A DNA stretch of 64,000 bases from assembly GCA_011009095.1 (NCBI GenBank), contig VTPC01003845.1, positions 1 through 64,000 of the forward strand, in the 5' to 3' direction. The position numbers were made by a program, and so were the translations under genes. The notes beneath the pieces were generated by a model. It was not told the DNA's origin, searched no databases, and saw nothing but the letters and a program-made list of their open reading frames with translations. This document shows positions 22,157-32,316 of the stretch, piece by piece; the first letter of the stretch is position 1; every line of letters starts with the position of its first letter. Origin of the DNA: Ignelater luminosus. Taxonomy: Eukaryota; Arthropoda; Insecta; Coleoptera; Elateridae.

Positions 22157-23687
22157 ATGGAGAACCAAAAGATTTTAACCAAGAGAAATAAGGAGAAGTT
22201 TGCCTCTAATGGATATTTGTATATCTTTGATCGAGAGAGTGCTTGTGCTACCAAAATGTTTTGGCGTTGTGATCAACGAAGTATAAATTGCAAAGCCCGA
22301 ATTCATACGGAAGATGGTGTAATAGTGAAAGAAATTAATTCTCATAATCACGATGCTTCTGCAGCAAGAATCGAAGCTGAGGAAGTACTCGTAATTACGA
22401 AGATAAAACTCCGTGCGAATGATACTTTAGAACCTACAGCACAATTGATTAATAATTGTGTTGCTAATTTAAGTCAAAGTGCGGAAGTCGCTCTGCCAAA
22501 AGTCAGATCTATTAAAAAAATGGTCAGACGAAAAAGAAACCAAATTTCAGCAGCCCCAATAAGTCTCACAAGCCTAGAGGAGTTGGAAATTCCGGAAAAA
22601 TATAAACGGTATGATTGTGGAACCGGAAGTGAAGAAAACTTTTTAATTGCAGACAGTGGACCCTCACCTTATCGAATTTTAATTTTTGGAAAACAGAAAA
22701 ATCTACAAATAAGTAAAAATTAAAATATAGAACATTTATTATGAGGTATTTTCAACATTTATTTTTTTTTGGCCGCTTCAACTATTGGTAATTATAATAT
22801 ATATTTTATTTTTGCAGATACTACAAGAATCATCTCACTGGTTTGTCGATGGGAGATTTAGATCTGCACCTCAATTGTTCTACCAAATTTACACTATTGT
22901 GGCGAAACGGTATGGAGGTGTACATCCAATTATCTACGCACTATTGCCTAATAAACAAGAAAATACACATAAGAAGATGTTAGAAATGCTTCTGGAAATT
23001 GAGCCTAGATTAAACCCTAAATTTATTTCGTTCGATTATGAAATTGCTGCGATAAATGCTTTTTCGGAAAAATTTGAGGAATGTAAAATAGACGGTTGTG
23101 TTTTTCATTTAACCAAAAACTTGAAAAAACAACTAGCGAATCTTCATTTACTGCAAAATTACAATTCAGATGGTGATTTTGCACTAAAGTCCAAAATGAT
23201 CACATCGTTAGCATTTGTGCCAGTGGAGGATTTAGATGAGGCAATCGATGCGTTAGCGGAATATTTGCCTCCCGAACTTCAACCTTTGTTGCAATGGTTT
23301 GAAGACAATTATGTTGGACGTCCTAATCGACGAGGTAATGGACGACGAACACCATTATTTCGTCCTGATTGGTGGTCTGTTTATGAACGAGTTCTTTCCA
23401 ATTCTCAGAGAACTAACAATTATGCCGAAGCCGCCCATAGAAGGCTACAGACAGAACTAGGGATGGATCATCCAGTCATTTGGAAATTTATTGATGAATT
23501 AAAAAAAATTCAACGGGGACGGGATCTGGCCTTCGAGAAACTCGTTTCTGGACAACAGCCAGAAAAGAAGCTCCAGAAATATATTATACTAGACCAAAAT
23601 ATTAAGGCCATTGTTGAAGATTACGAAAATCGAAATGTAATTGATTATTTACGAGGGTTGTCACACAATTATCAAATGACGCCCTAA
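22157..23687 (+). CDS. MULE transposase with N-terminal FLYWCH zinc finger, two exons
   Basis: It starts at ATG 22,157, shortly after a TTTTTCAG acceptor-like site, so an untranslated first exon is possible. Exon 1 (to 22,712) holds a FLYWCH finger (GYLYIFDRE ... FWRCDQRSINCKARIHT ... SHNHD). Splicing from GTAAAA at 22,713 to the AG ending at 22,827 keeps the frame; the better acceptor TTTTTGCAG at 22,817 would not. Exon 2 encodes the MULE DDE core: WFVDGRF, SFDYEIAAINAF, CVFHLTKNLKKQ, NNYAEAAHRRLQTELG. About 471 residues. It lies inside the 13,185-24,507 element and is its cognate transposase. The reading frames look intact, so it may have been active recently. Confidence 0.88.
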
Positions 23688-24424
23688 ATTCGTTAATAAG
23701 TAACGTGGATTGTAATACTTTTATAATAAATAATCAAATTTTAAAATTTACTGTGTTTTTTTTTAAACAACAAACCTGAACATTTGGCTAATTATTCAAC
23801 GCTAAAGATTAAGTAAGACTAGAAATAAAGAGATCTAAGAGTTGTTGTGCACAATTTGTCGTTTATTTAATTTTAACTGCAATTATCAAATATGTTTATT
23901 TGTTTTTATTACAAGTGTACGAATAGAAGTATATGCCTAAATGAAAATAAATTTACCGCTCACAAACAATTAACAAATTTTGAGTTTTATTGACTAGCAT
24001 TTTAAAACTTTGCATCTAGTAAACTGTTTCAAATTTTCAAATTCGTAAGATATGTAACAATTTGAAATAAGGTTATATTTAATATAATTTGATTTACTCA
24101 CTATCAAATTTGCATTTTAAATGTAAGTAAAACTTATCTGTTCTTGTTCTATAAGCTATTAAATGTCGAGAAAACATAAAATTAGCAATCTGTCAAAATG
24201 AACTTAGTGCAATACTGCCAAACACAAAAAACGTTTTGTACACCATCCATTTCATATTTTAGTTTGTTAATTACGGATTATGATTTGTAAAATAAACTAC
24301 TGTCGGCTTACTTTTATAAATTTCACATTAGTTATTACTATTAAGTGACAAATTAGCAAAAATAAAGCATAATTTCACATTAGTTCAGATAAATATTTCA
24401 AAGTAAATACGTTGGAACTTATTT
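23688..24424. other. MULE 3' non-coding region
   Basis: AT-rich sequence between the transposase stop and the right-end array. AATAAA-like words occur (for example about 23,725-23,730). No other gene seen. Confidence 0.5.
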
Positions 24425-24507
24425 GCGGCGAACTGTCCCTGCGGTGAATGACTCGCGGCGAAACGGGATCTGCGGCAAACGTCTCCGCGGCGAAAGGTCC
24501 CGGTCCG
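24425..24507 (+). repeat. MULE right terminus with GCGGCGAA array
   Basis: Five copies of GCGGCGAA or close variants start at 24,425, 24,441, 24,455, 24,472 and 24,487 (spacings 16, 14, 17, 15), leading into the terminus GGTCCCGGTCCG. It is the mirror image of the left array. Confidence 0.8.
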
Positions 24508-24516
24508 CCCCTTGGT

Positions 24517-26800
24517 AGGGACGACATTGCCTCGCAGTTGGATGGTAAAAACGTTCTCTCTTCCGCTCCAGTAGATCGGTGGGTTATCTATTTGACAGGT
24601 TGCCCTGTGTTATTCCGTTGTCTGAGTACGTTCTGTCCAACTTCTCTCCCCAGACTCGGGCCCGACGTATGTTCGTCGTGCCAAATTCGGCGGACTATCT
24701 GGTCATCTTGAGGAACAACTTCTCAGTGCTGAGAAGAACCAACACTGCGGCTGTGTTCAAGTCTGCGTTGACTGCGGCCGTGGTTATTTTATTGTACAGA
24801 ATCGCTGGAACCGTCGCGACGAATGACAAACCCCTGGCCTGCCTTGACGAACTGGAGCGTGTATTTACGCATCTGCACAAGTTTTATTAAGATACAGGAC
24901 CTGCCTCACCATGATCCGCACCAGCCTGTCCGATCCTTTCAGGAGCTTCCTAGTTACTCTGGTGTTAGTAAGACACGCCAGTACCCTTGGGAATGAATAC
25001 GTTTCCAAAATGAAGATTTTTTTTGCCAGGGTTTCAGCGGAGTTTCGTTGCAACTGCATCCTTCAATCTGAAATATATGGCTGACTCTGACCCAGGTAAT
25101 TATAACAAAGTCCAAGATATTTAAAGAATTCACCTGGGCCTAATTGCTTCAACGGTCTACCTTCGACGTAGAAGCAGTTAGCGGTTGCCGTGAAGAGAAC
25201 CTTTTTTTCGGGACTGTTCAAACCGCAAGAGCAACGCTCTTTTGCGGATTTAAGTCCAGCCCCCTTTTCTCAAAGAATTCTTTTGTGAGCCGTAGTAACC
25301 GCTGGCATTTATCATCTATGTCACTCATCAAGAGTATGTCATCTGCGTACGCGAGACTAGTGACCTTGCATTGCTCGCTCAACTAGAGACCCAGGCCCGA
25401 CTATTCAAGCTGTTCAATTAACTCATCTACCACAATATTAAAGAGGATTGGACTGAGGGGTCGCCCTGTTTAACGCCGCGGGTGATGCGTAACCAAGAGG
25501 TGGAACAGCTTGCGCTCTACACTTTGGTCCGCGCGTTGTCATACCTCCTCATTATAAAATTGGAACGACATGGGTCGACAAACAGGCCCAAACACAAAAT
25601 GTGATATGGCCTGGCTTTAGTTCAACGTTCTTTGATGAGTGCCTCCAGTGTTAAGTGTTCATAAAGACCCTATCGACCTCCCTAAATCCCCTTTGAAGCG
25701 GATGCAGTTGCAGTCTACTGAGCCTCTTGGCGAGGACTTTATTCAGCAGTCGGACCAAAATCGAGCTAATAGTGATTGATCTCCAGCTATCGACGTCTCG
25801 CGAATCACCTCCCTTGGGCAACATGATTGTGCTACTGTCTGCCACGAGGTTCGGAAAGCTCCCTAGTACTAAAAAGGCGTTGAATAGTACGATTAGACTA
25901 TGTATCGGCTTGCTGCGTATGGTCTTAATCGTGATGTTATCTCGCCCTGCGGCCGATGACTTTGTGCTATTTATGGCTCATGTTATATTTTCCTCGGTCA
26001 CCGGGTTCCACAAACTGGGGACCTCAGGTTTTTGTTCATTAATTGAAGTCAAGTCATCGGGCAACGGTTGTTCGAAAAGCTGTCTGTATTTTCTCTCCCC
26101 ATCCTCTATCGCCGGTTTTTCCTGCTGGCTTTTCAGGGGTTTATCGTCGATACAATTTGCTAGCTCCTTTCTGTTCCTTCGGAACATTTCTTGCATCTTC
26201 TTATACCGCCTGTTGTTATTGTTCCTTCTGGTATCACTGGCTTGGGCGCGATTTCGCTTGTTGAGCTTTCTCTTCTCGAAGAACTCTTGCAGCTTGTGAT
26301 CTGTTGCAGATCTGAGCGCTTCCTTGTTGCCTGACGTGATAATTCTTACGGAACTCAGGATGCTCTTGATACTTCATAAGGAACCTTACGACGGGACATC
26401 CTGCGAGCCTTGGCATAGCAAGCGGAGGAGACGGTGCTGGAGGTTCATCCCCAGGAGGGGAAATTCCAGGCACCGAGACGTCAATAAATGACTCTTCCAC
26501 GATGAATACATCATCTTCTCCCCTGGTCCTCAGTCCTCTGTCCATCGAAGAGTTTTGGCGGTTTTCTCCGCTTGTTGCTCTAGATCTGCATTGTAGTCGA
26601 TGGGATGGGCTAGCCTAAAGTGCTGCCTCATCCCCTGATAGTTTTTGTATTCAGTATGGCATATTGGGCAAATATGGTCCCGCTTGGGGTTGGGTCTCCA
26701 ATACCCCCGGGAGACATTGCCGGCGCCTGGCCTCACAGGGGAAGTGAAAGCATTTAACGGTCGGATGTGCTGGCTGTCCGCCAGCAGAATCAAATTTTAT
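24517..26800 (-). pseudogene. R2-B retrotransposon, 5' coding half (zinc finger, RT)
   Basis: Read on the minus strand. It holds a CCHH finger (HICPICHTEYKNYQGMRQHF) followed by the start of a Myb-like WTED motif (26,793 to 26,530), then a Pro-rich linker with GCPVVRFLMKYQ. The RT-proximal region follows (MQEMFRRNRKELANCIDDKP, about 26,196), then RT motifs TIMLPKGGDSRDVDSWRSIT and LHPLQRGFREVD (about 25,845-25,651), then the thumb/linker to about 24,560. The frames shift many times, and the region around the YADD motif is badly decayed. Coding continuity resumes at 13,184 across the MULE. The lineage differs from R2-A but matches the copy at 62,285-63,780. Confidence 0.8.
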
Positions 26801-26867
26801 AGATTATCGAAAATCCGACCTGCGTCAGGGCGCTACGAATGCACCCGACAACCGACCCACACTGTCT

Positions 26868-26961
26868 CTTGTCGTGCTTCGTTGAAATTGGTGTGATGGC
26901 TCCGCAGGGGATAGGTGAAGGCCCTCCCCCTCGGTATTGGAGCCTACAAGTACACGACAAG
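26868..26961 (-). ncRNA. Conserved structured RNA in R2-B leader
   Basis: A 9-bp outer helix is formed by CTTGTCGTG (26,868-26,876) and CACGACAAG (26,953-26,961). Inside, GGCTC (26,898-26,902) pairs with GAGCC (26,940-26,944), and a C-rich/G-rich pair lies further in. The same architecture with different outer-helix bases occurs in R2-A at 31,911-32,006. Four of nine base pairs differ, all compensated. The role is unknown; R2 leaders are known to bind the R2 protein and, at the very 5' end, to form an HDV-like ribozyme. Confidence 0.7.
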
Positions 26962-27495
26962 CGCCGCCCGCATCAGCCGTTCAATAGATGGTCGTTCAAT
27001 GCTGCCCGACTCTCGCCGCTGGGAGGCGCAGGAACGACTTGGTCTAGGTGTTCAAACGAGATATTCAAAAATGCGCCCGAGTACCCAAGGGTACCAGACG
27101 CACTTTGTTTGGAGAAAGGATTTAGGACGGCTTACGCCAGTACAGTAGAAAGCGACTCACAAGAAGATCTTTGGTCCTCTCTGCAACTGTTCACCTAAAC
27201 CTAGGACAGGTTAGCTCCACCCAGTTACGTCACTCAAGCATCTCCTACAGGGGGGATTTTACCTCCCTTACAACCAGGCCAGCAATGATAGATCGTTAGT
27301 GACGTCAGACAGAGCACTGTCTGATCCGAACAATCCCGCTCGTCACAAACACGAGCTCTCAGCAACACCGAAACTATGCTCCTATTTTAGCTGAGTCCGC
27401 AGCTAGCACGGACCGAACTCGGATGACGCAGAAGCGCCATTTATAACTGGTGGATGGTTGCAAGAACCTTCAAGGTCCGACACGTCATTGTTCCT

Positions 27496-27603
27496 GGCTC
27501 CGTTACTAGTGCCTGCACCTTGCGGTGCAGGTTCGACGGTTCATCGCCCGGGCTCCCTTACTAGTGCTGTATCATACGATACAGATCCGACTGTTCATCG
27601 CCC
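27496..27603 (-). repeat. Two tandem 54-base hairpin units in R2-B leader
   Basis: Unit 1 (27,496-27,549) and unit 2 (27,550-27,603) share TTACTAGTG before and TTCATCGCCC after a central hairpin. The stems are CCTGCACC/GGTGCAGG with loop TTGC in unit 1, and CTGTATC/GATACAG with loop ATAC in unit 2. Sequence outside the stems is largely conserved, while the stems differ in sequence yet still pair. The outer ends GGGC and GCCC of unit 2 can also pair. Confidence 0.75.
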
Positions 27604-27823
27604 TTCTGCCGTGTCTCCTCGTGCGGTGGGGATAGGGACGTCACCCCCCTACTTAAGGCCATTATGCGCGCACAGCGGCTACGAGATCACTGTCTCCTTC
27701 CTAACCTTGATCCACTGCCTACTAAGAGGCCGACACCTAGCAAGGGGGGCGTAGGTAGCTCTGGTACTAGAACATCGGTCCCGATACCTCAAGAAACGGC
27801 ATAGGATGTATTTACCCGTTACC

Positions 27824-27873
<50 letters not shown>
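27824..27873 (-). rRNA. 28S rRNA fragment downstream of the R2 site
   Basis: On the minus strand these 50 bases begin TAGCCAAATGCCTCGTCATC and end GAATGGATTAACG. They match the strongly conserved eukaryotic 28S sequence just 3' of the R2 cleavage site. The match stops abruptly at TTAACG, where canonical 28S continues AGATTCCC. This is a fragment, not a functional gene. Confidence 0.93.
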
Positions 27874-28402
27874 GGATTGAAAAGGGGCAGGTGCGATCAG
27901 TTTCTCTTCATTTCACACCTCCCTTTTCAGGAAGATACGACTTTGGAGGAACACCCCATTTTTCTGGCCTAAATGTTGGGACCAGTGCCTTATACAACTA
28001 AATAACCTTAGTGCAACCCTTCATTTAGCGACTCTTGTGGGAGTCCCTAGCCATTATAGACGACTGATCCTAGTTTAATAATAATTAAGGTTTAGTAATC
28101 ATGCAAATAAAACTAAGACATTGTTAAAAATTTTCAATCGTCTGTATCCTTTAGATATGTAAAAATGTAAAAATTGTATAGATAAAATTAGTGTAGATAT
28201 ATTGTCATTAATAGGATAAAAGTTTAAAAAATACTAATGTACATGTTTATTTTAACGTTTTGTAAATATAAAATCGTGTATAAATATAATGTTTAAAATA
28301 TATATATAACATTAACTGTAAAATGGGGCAGATACAACATTAAACAAACGTCCTGACGACAAGCGGACAAGTAGTGGAACCGATTCTAATATAATTGCGG
28401 AC

Positions 28403-31400
28403 TTAGAAACGGTCGGCATTAGCTCTTGGCTTGTGCCGTATTCCGTAGATTGATTTTATGAACTGGTTGTGAACAATGACCGAGCCATTAATGACATTTC
28501 GTACCAGACTAGAAATGTCTCCAGAGCTAAGCAGCAATAGCCTGCTTATCCGGTCGTTAGCACTACACCATGTACCTCTGGCTCCGATGACTAGTGCAGA
28601 CACGATGATCTGCTTGCCAGGGTACCGCCCGCGCAATTGTTCTATCATAGCGGGCTCCGAGTAGTAGTCGACTTTCTGAGTGAAAGCCGACGCTAACGAC
28701 CTCGGCCCTTCCCAGGGGATAGAGACGTCTACGACGGCTACACAGTCTCCTTTGACCATTAGGAAATCTGGCTTTTTAAGAGCGCCGTCAGTCAGTCTAA
28801 AGCGTGGCTCTTCTTCGACCGACCAACCTCTCTTTGTGGCGAGCGCTTTGAGGCGTGAAGCGACTCGATCGTGGCGCCGAAAGCGGTGCCAGTGAGTGAG
28901 CGGGCAGACCTGGAGCACGTGAGAGAGTGTCTCGCTCCTCTCGCAGCCCGCTCTGCATCGACGCAGAGACGGGGGGTTCGATGGTATCCCCATCGTCGGA
29001 AGAAGGTTTCCCCTTAATTGGATCGCCTGAACGTAATCTCTACCGCTCCAGTATTTTGGCGGGAGATCGATCCAACTTCCGGAGGCGCACGAAGACCTCC
29101 CTTGCAGTAGCCCATTTCCACTATAGGAAGTTTCTAACCTATCTGCCCACTTGCGACCCATGGCTGACGGCGTGGTCCCAAACTCCCCGGTCCACGATAG
29201 GAGTTTCTGCCTCAACCTCTGACATTGAGGGAGGGCCAAGACCGCGACGGTGACTGCGTCAGCGGTCGCCTCAATATTAGCGATCCTCCGACTGAGGATC
29301 GCAGGGACCTGGGTCAAAAAGCAAGTGACCCCCAAACCACCTAGGCGGACGGGGGCATGCAGGTAGGCAGCTGCACAGGACCGATTAAGGTGCAGCATCT
29401 TCCTTACTACGACTCGCACAAGGCGATCGGTCTGTCGCAGAATGTCCTTGGTGACACGGACATTTAATAGTGTAGAGAGAGTGCGGGGAAGGAGATAGGT
29501 CTTGAGGAGACCAAGTTTCTGTGCTGGCTTCAGTGGTGCGGAAAGTAGCCTCGAAAGTTGTTGTTGCAGAGAGTGTATATGTGGTCTACTTTGACCGAAA
29601 TAGCCGTACTTGAGGCCCAAGTACTTAGCTAGCTCAGTCGGGAAGAGCTGCCGAAGCGGCGTCCCTTCTACATACAAGCGTGCTATCGTCGAAGCGAATA
29701 GCACCTTCTTCCCTGGTACTGAGCGGACAGCAAGTGCCACACTCTCTTTCTCGGGTTTAACTTAAGACCTCTGCTTTCGAAAAATTCTCCGGCGAACCGG
29801 TGGAGGCGTTGACAATTGTCAAAAGTATCGCTGGCCAGCATCAAATCGTCTGCGTAACCCAGACAGGCAATAGATTCGTTGTTCGAAATAGGTAAGCCGA
29901 GATGCGACTCTTCCAGTTTGTGAATGAGCTCGTCTAAGACCATATTGAAAAGGATGGGGGATAGGGGATCGCCTTGCTTGACTCCGCGTGTTATGCGGAG
30001 TGCGGATGTAGTGGCACCACCGACATGGATTTTAGTCGTGGCATTGGAATATGTCCCCATAATAAATCCCCTCATCCTGGGGTCGACGTTGAAACGTCGG
30101 AGTGCTCTCTCTATGGAATTGTGCGAGACCGTATCGAAAGCCTTGGCCAAATCAAGGAATAGTGAATGATACGGTTTCACGTTCGCTCTTCGATGTTTAA
30201 TGCGATTTTCGAGCGTTAAAGTATTGAGGAACACTCCGTCCACAGCCCGGAACCCACGCTGGTTAGGGTGGAGGGGCCTACTGGAAAGTCGTTTGGCTAG
30301 AATCTTATTGCATATCCCGACTACCACTGATGATATCGTGATAGGACACCAGGAATCGACGTCTCTGGGCTCTCCTTCCTTGGGCAGTAGGATCGTCCTG
30401 CTTTCGGCAATGATAGCAGGGAATTTGCCCAGAACTAAACAACTGTTTAGTACGAGTGCCAACCGTTCAATTGGAAGGCGACGCAGCTCACCGACTGTAA
30501 GCTTGTCAGGACCAGCGGCTGAGGACTTGGTCGTGTTGAGGACCCACTGGACTTCCTCAATTAATAGCGGACGCCAGTCATCTAAATCCTCCTCGATCCG
30601 ATTGATCGGTTGGAGGTCGGGTGGAGAGGGCGCTCGGAAACCCCTGTATTTTTCCTCGACAGCCTCGACCGAAGGATGGTTATCGGGCTGCGAGAGGGGC
30701 TTGTTATCGAAAATGTGAGCGGCTAGCTGTTCTCTGGACGAATCGAACAGCCTTTGAAATTGTTTATATTTCTCCACCCTGCCCTTTCGAACAGGACGAT
30801 TTTCGGTGTTGCTCTCTTTTTTATTCGTGACTGGCGATTTGCGACCTTCAGGCATAATTGTCCTCAAGAGAGCTATTAATGCGACATCTAATTGCGTTTT
30901 GTCGCGAGGGGTGGTCAGATATAATGCTGTAAAGACTGCTTGGCCTTCAGCGTTCCACCCCTCCCACTGATCTCTGAGGCGCGCTAAGTACAACAGTACA
31001 GGATCGGCACCCATGCGGGGCGCCTGAGGCATATCCGCAACCATCGAGAGCTCATGGCTAATTGGATCTATTAATATCGACGGCTCCTCCACGAAGACAT
31101 AACTCATCGATGATGAGTGGGAGGACGTCGATTTCCGCGCAGGACTCGCGGGTACGGGATAGTTCCTCATTCTTCTCTTCTTCCGATTCAGAAGAAGAGG
31201 GAAGAGAAGGTAAATGTCCCAGGGGTGTAGCCAATAAGCGTTGGGTGGTTCGCGAGGATCTTCGCGATCTCGATGGCCCTGGTCGTTGCGGATCCGGTGT
31301 CAGTTCAGGTAGTTGCACCGGTGGGCTAGCGACTGCCAGCAGCCTCGATCTTGCTTGCGCTCTCCGCTCGGCCAGAAGTTGGCCCATGAGCAATTTGTAG

Positions 31401-31753
31401 GGTGCCGCCAACCGCCAACTTTGAATGGAATCCCTGGTGCACGCAGGGAAACACTCGGCTAGATACATGTTGATCCTCCTGCCTGTGTACGAGATCTCAA
31501 GCAGCGCCATGCGTCTCATCTCGTCTTCAGTCCAAACGTCAGGTCGCCGGACTGGATTTTCCGCCTCTCTCTCTAGGCCTGCATTATATTCATCCGGGTG
31601 CGCTTTCTTAAAATGCTGGCGCATTCCCGGGTACGATCTAAATTCTACGCCGCAGATAGGGCAGGTCTTCTCCGGGCAGCGCTGTCGCTGAATATGCTGC
31701 TTAATGCCGCCTTCGGTTTCGAAGAATTTGCCGCAGCCTTCACAATTCGGCAT
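28403..31753 (-). pseudogene. R2-A protein: zinc fingers, Myb, RT, restriction-like endonuclease
   Basis: It starts at ATG 31,753 (MPNCEGCGKFFETEGG). There are two fingers, a CCHC type (CEGC ... H ... C) then a CCHH type (CPICGVEFRSYPGMRQH), followed by a Myb-like WTEDEMRRMALLE segment for target binding. A frameshift near 31,150 leads into the RT frame (31,170-29,683). RT motifs are KEGEPRDVDSW, LDLAKAFDTVSH, GVKQGDPLSPILF and the catalytic GYADDLMLA. A second frameshift near 29,750 leads to the last part (to 28,403): the CCHC knuckle RRCRAGCERSETLSHVLQVC, RRHD, then KKPDFLMV ... AVVDVSIPWE (PD-D/E-x-K nuclease) and QKVDYYS. Only two frameshifts separate it from an open frame. The two-finger layout suggests an R2-B/C-type clade in the published R2 nomenclature, which is unrelated to my label R2-A. 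Confidence 0.9.
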
Positions 31754-31910
31754 GATGTTATTTAGTCAAATTCAGGTAGCTAAAAAGACACTTAGTTGGG
31801 GTACCAGGTGGTTGCTAGTGCAAAACTACTAGCTTTAAAATTTGTGGGTTTAATGCCACCTGGTCCAAACTCTGGGAAAAAGTCCCAGTAAAAACCGCCC
31901 CGCACCGTAC

Positions 31911-32006
31911 CTTACTGCGCTTCGTTCTATTCTTTGGTGCGGTGGCTCGGCAGGGATCAGATGGAGGCTAATCCCCTCGGTGATGGAGCCGCAAGCACGC
32001 AGTAAG
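31911..32006 (-). ncRNA. Conserved structured RNA in R2-A leader
   Basis: The outer helix is CTTACTGCG (31,911-31,919) with CGCAGTAAG (31,998-32,006). The inner helix is GGCTC (31,944-31,948) with GAGCC (31,986-31,990), and conserved CCCCTCGG and CTTCGTT words lie between. It corresponds to 26,868-26,961 in R2-B, where the outer helix has four different but compensated pairs. It lies about 160-250 bases upstream of the R2 start codon. Confidence 0.7.
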
Positions 32007-32227
32007 TCGTCCGTCGACTTAGCCGTTGGTACCTAAAACGGTTTCCAACGTTACCAACTCTCGGCGCTAGGAGCCGTCGACTAGACAATTGAGCTAGGGC
32101 CAAACACTTTCGCTTCCTCTCTCGCTATACTACACAGAGAGCTAGACTAAAATTATCTCGCCTCTGAGATGACACAGTAGTTAGCTCAAGTCTCGGTTAC
32201 TTGTTGTGCACGCTCGACTCTAACCCC

Positions 32228-32243
32228 AAGAGAGTCATAGTTG

Positions 32244-32316
<73 letters not shown>

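Larger units (their letters stand above)
13185..24507 (+). mobile_element. MULE DNA transposon inserted in R2-B, itself carrying an errantivirus
   Basis: The two ends are inverted: the left end reads CGGTCTAGGACAATTCGCCG, and the reverse complement of the right end reads CGGACCGGGACCTTTCGCCG. Both are flanked by the identical 9-bp sequence CCCCTTGGT (13,176-13,184 and 24,508-24,516). Joining the flanks across one copy of that duplication gives continuous R2 coding DNA (the PTKG codons), so the insertion site is certain. An 8-11 bp duplication and a FLYWCH/MULE transposase gene inside (22,157-23,687) identify a Mutator-like element. Without the nested errantivirus (14,457-21,968) it is about 3.8 kb. 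Intervals 13,246-14,452 and 23,688-24,420 hold no other recognisable genes. Confidence 0.85.
26801..27823 (-). other. R2-B 5' untranslated leader, GC-rich
   Basis: GC-rich sequence upstream of the R2-B zinc finger, comparable in position and in a conserved folded segment to the R2-A leader. It begins, in the R2 sense, directly after the 50-base 28S fragment with GGTAACGGGTAAATAC. It contains the conserved structure at 26,868-26,961 and the tandem hairpin units at 27,496-27,603. Plus-strand open stretches in it (26,839-27,198 and 27,458-27,754) are high-GC artefacts. Confidence 0.6.
27874..32227 (-). mobile_element. R2-A: near full-length R2 non-LTR retrotransposon
   Basis: About 4.35 kb, flanked by 28S on both sides at the canonical R2 position (upstream ...GACTCTCTT, downstream TAGCCAAATG...). 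The four bases AAGG normally before the cut are missing at the 5' junction, a common R2 5' variation. Order in the R2 sense: a leader of about 470 bases beginning GGGGTTAGAGTCGAGC, a coding region (31,753-28,403) with two frameshifts, and a 529-base AT-rich 3' UTR ending TTTTCAATCC. R2 inserts by target-primed reverse transcription of its RNA into 28S genes. Confidence 0.9.

Noticed and set aside
24420..24510. GCGGCGAA array as a satellite into which R2 fragments inserted
   Set aside because: The mirrored arrays, the inverted termini and the 9-bp duplication show instead that the arrays are the ends of an element inserted into R2.
26839..27198. GC-rich open frame on the plus strand
   Set aside because: It lies antisense to the R2-B leader, where GC-rich structured RNA explains the lack of stops.
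30200..30718. 172-codon open frame antisense to R2-A
   Set aside because: It is a shadow of the minus-strand RT frame, which carries all the conserved motifs.
32150..32227. HDV-like ribozyme at the R2-A 5' end
   Set aside because: R2 leaders often begin with one, and the start GGGGTTAG is suggestive, but I could not draw a convincing double pseudoknot by eye.
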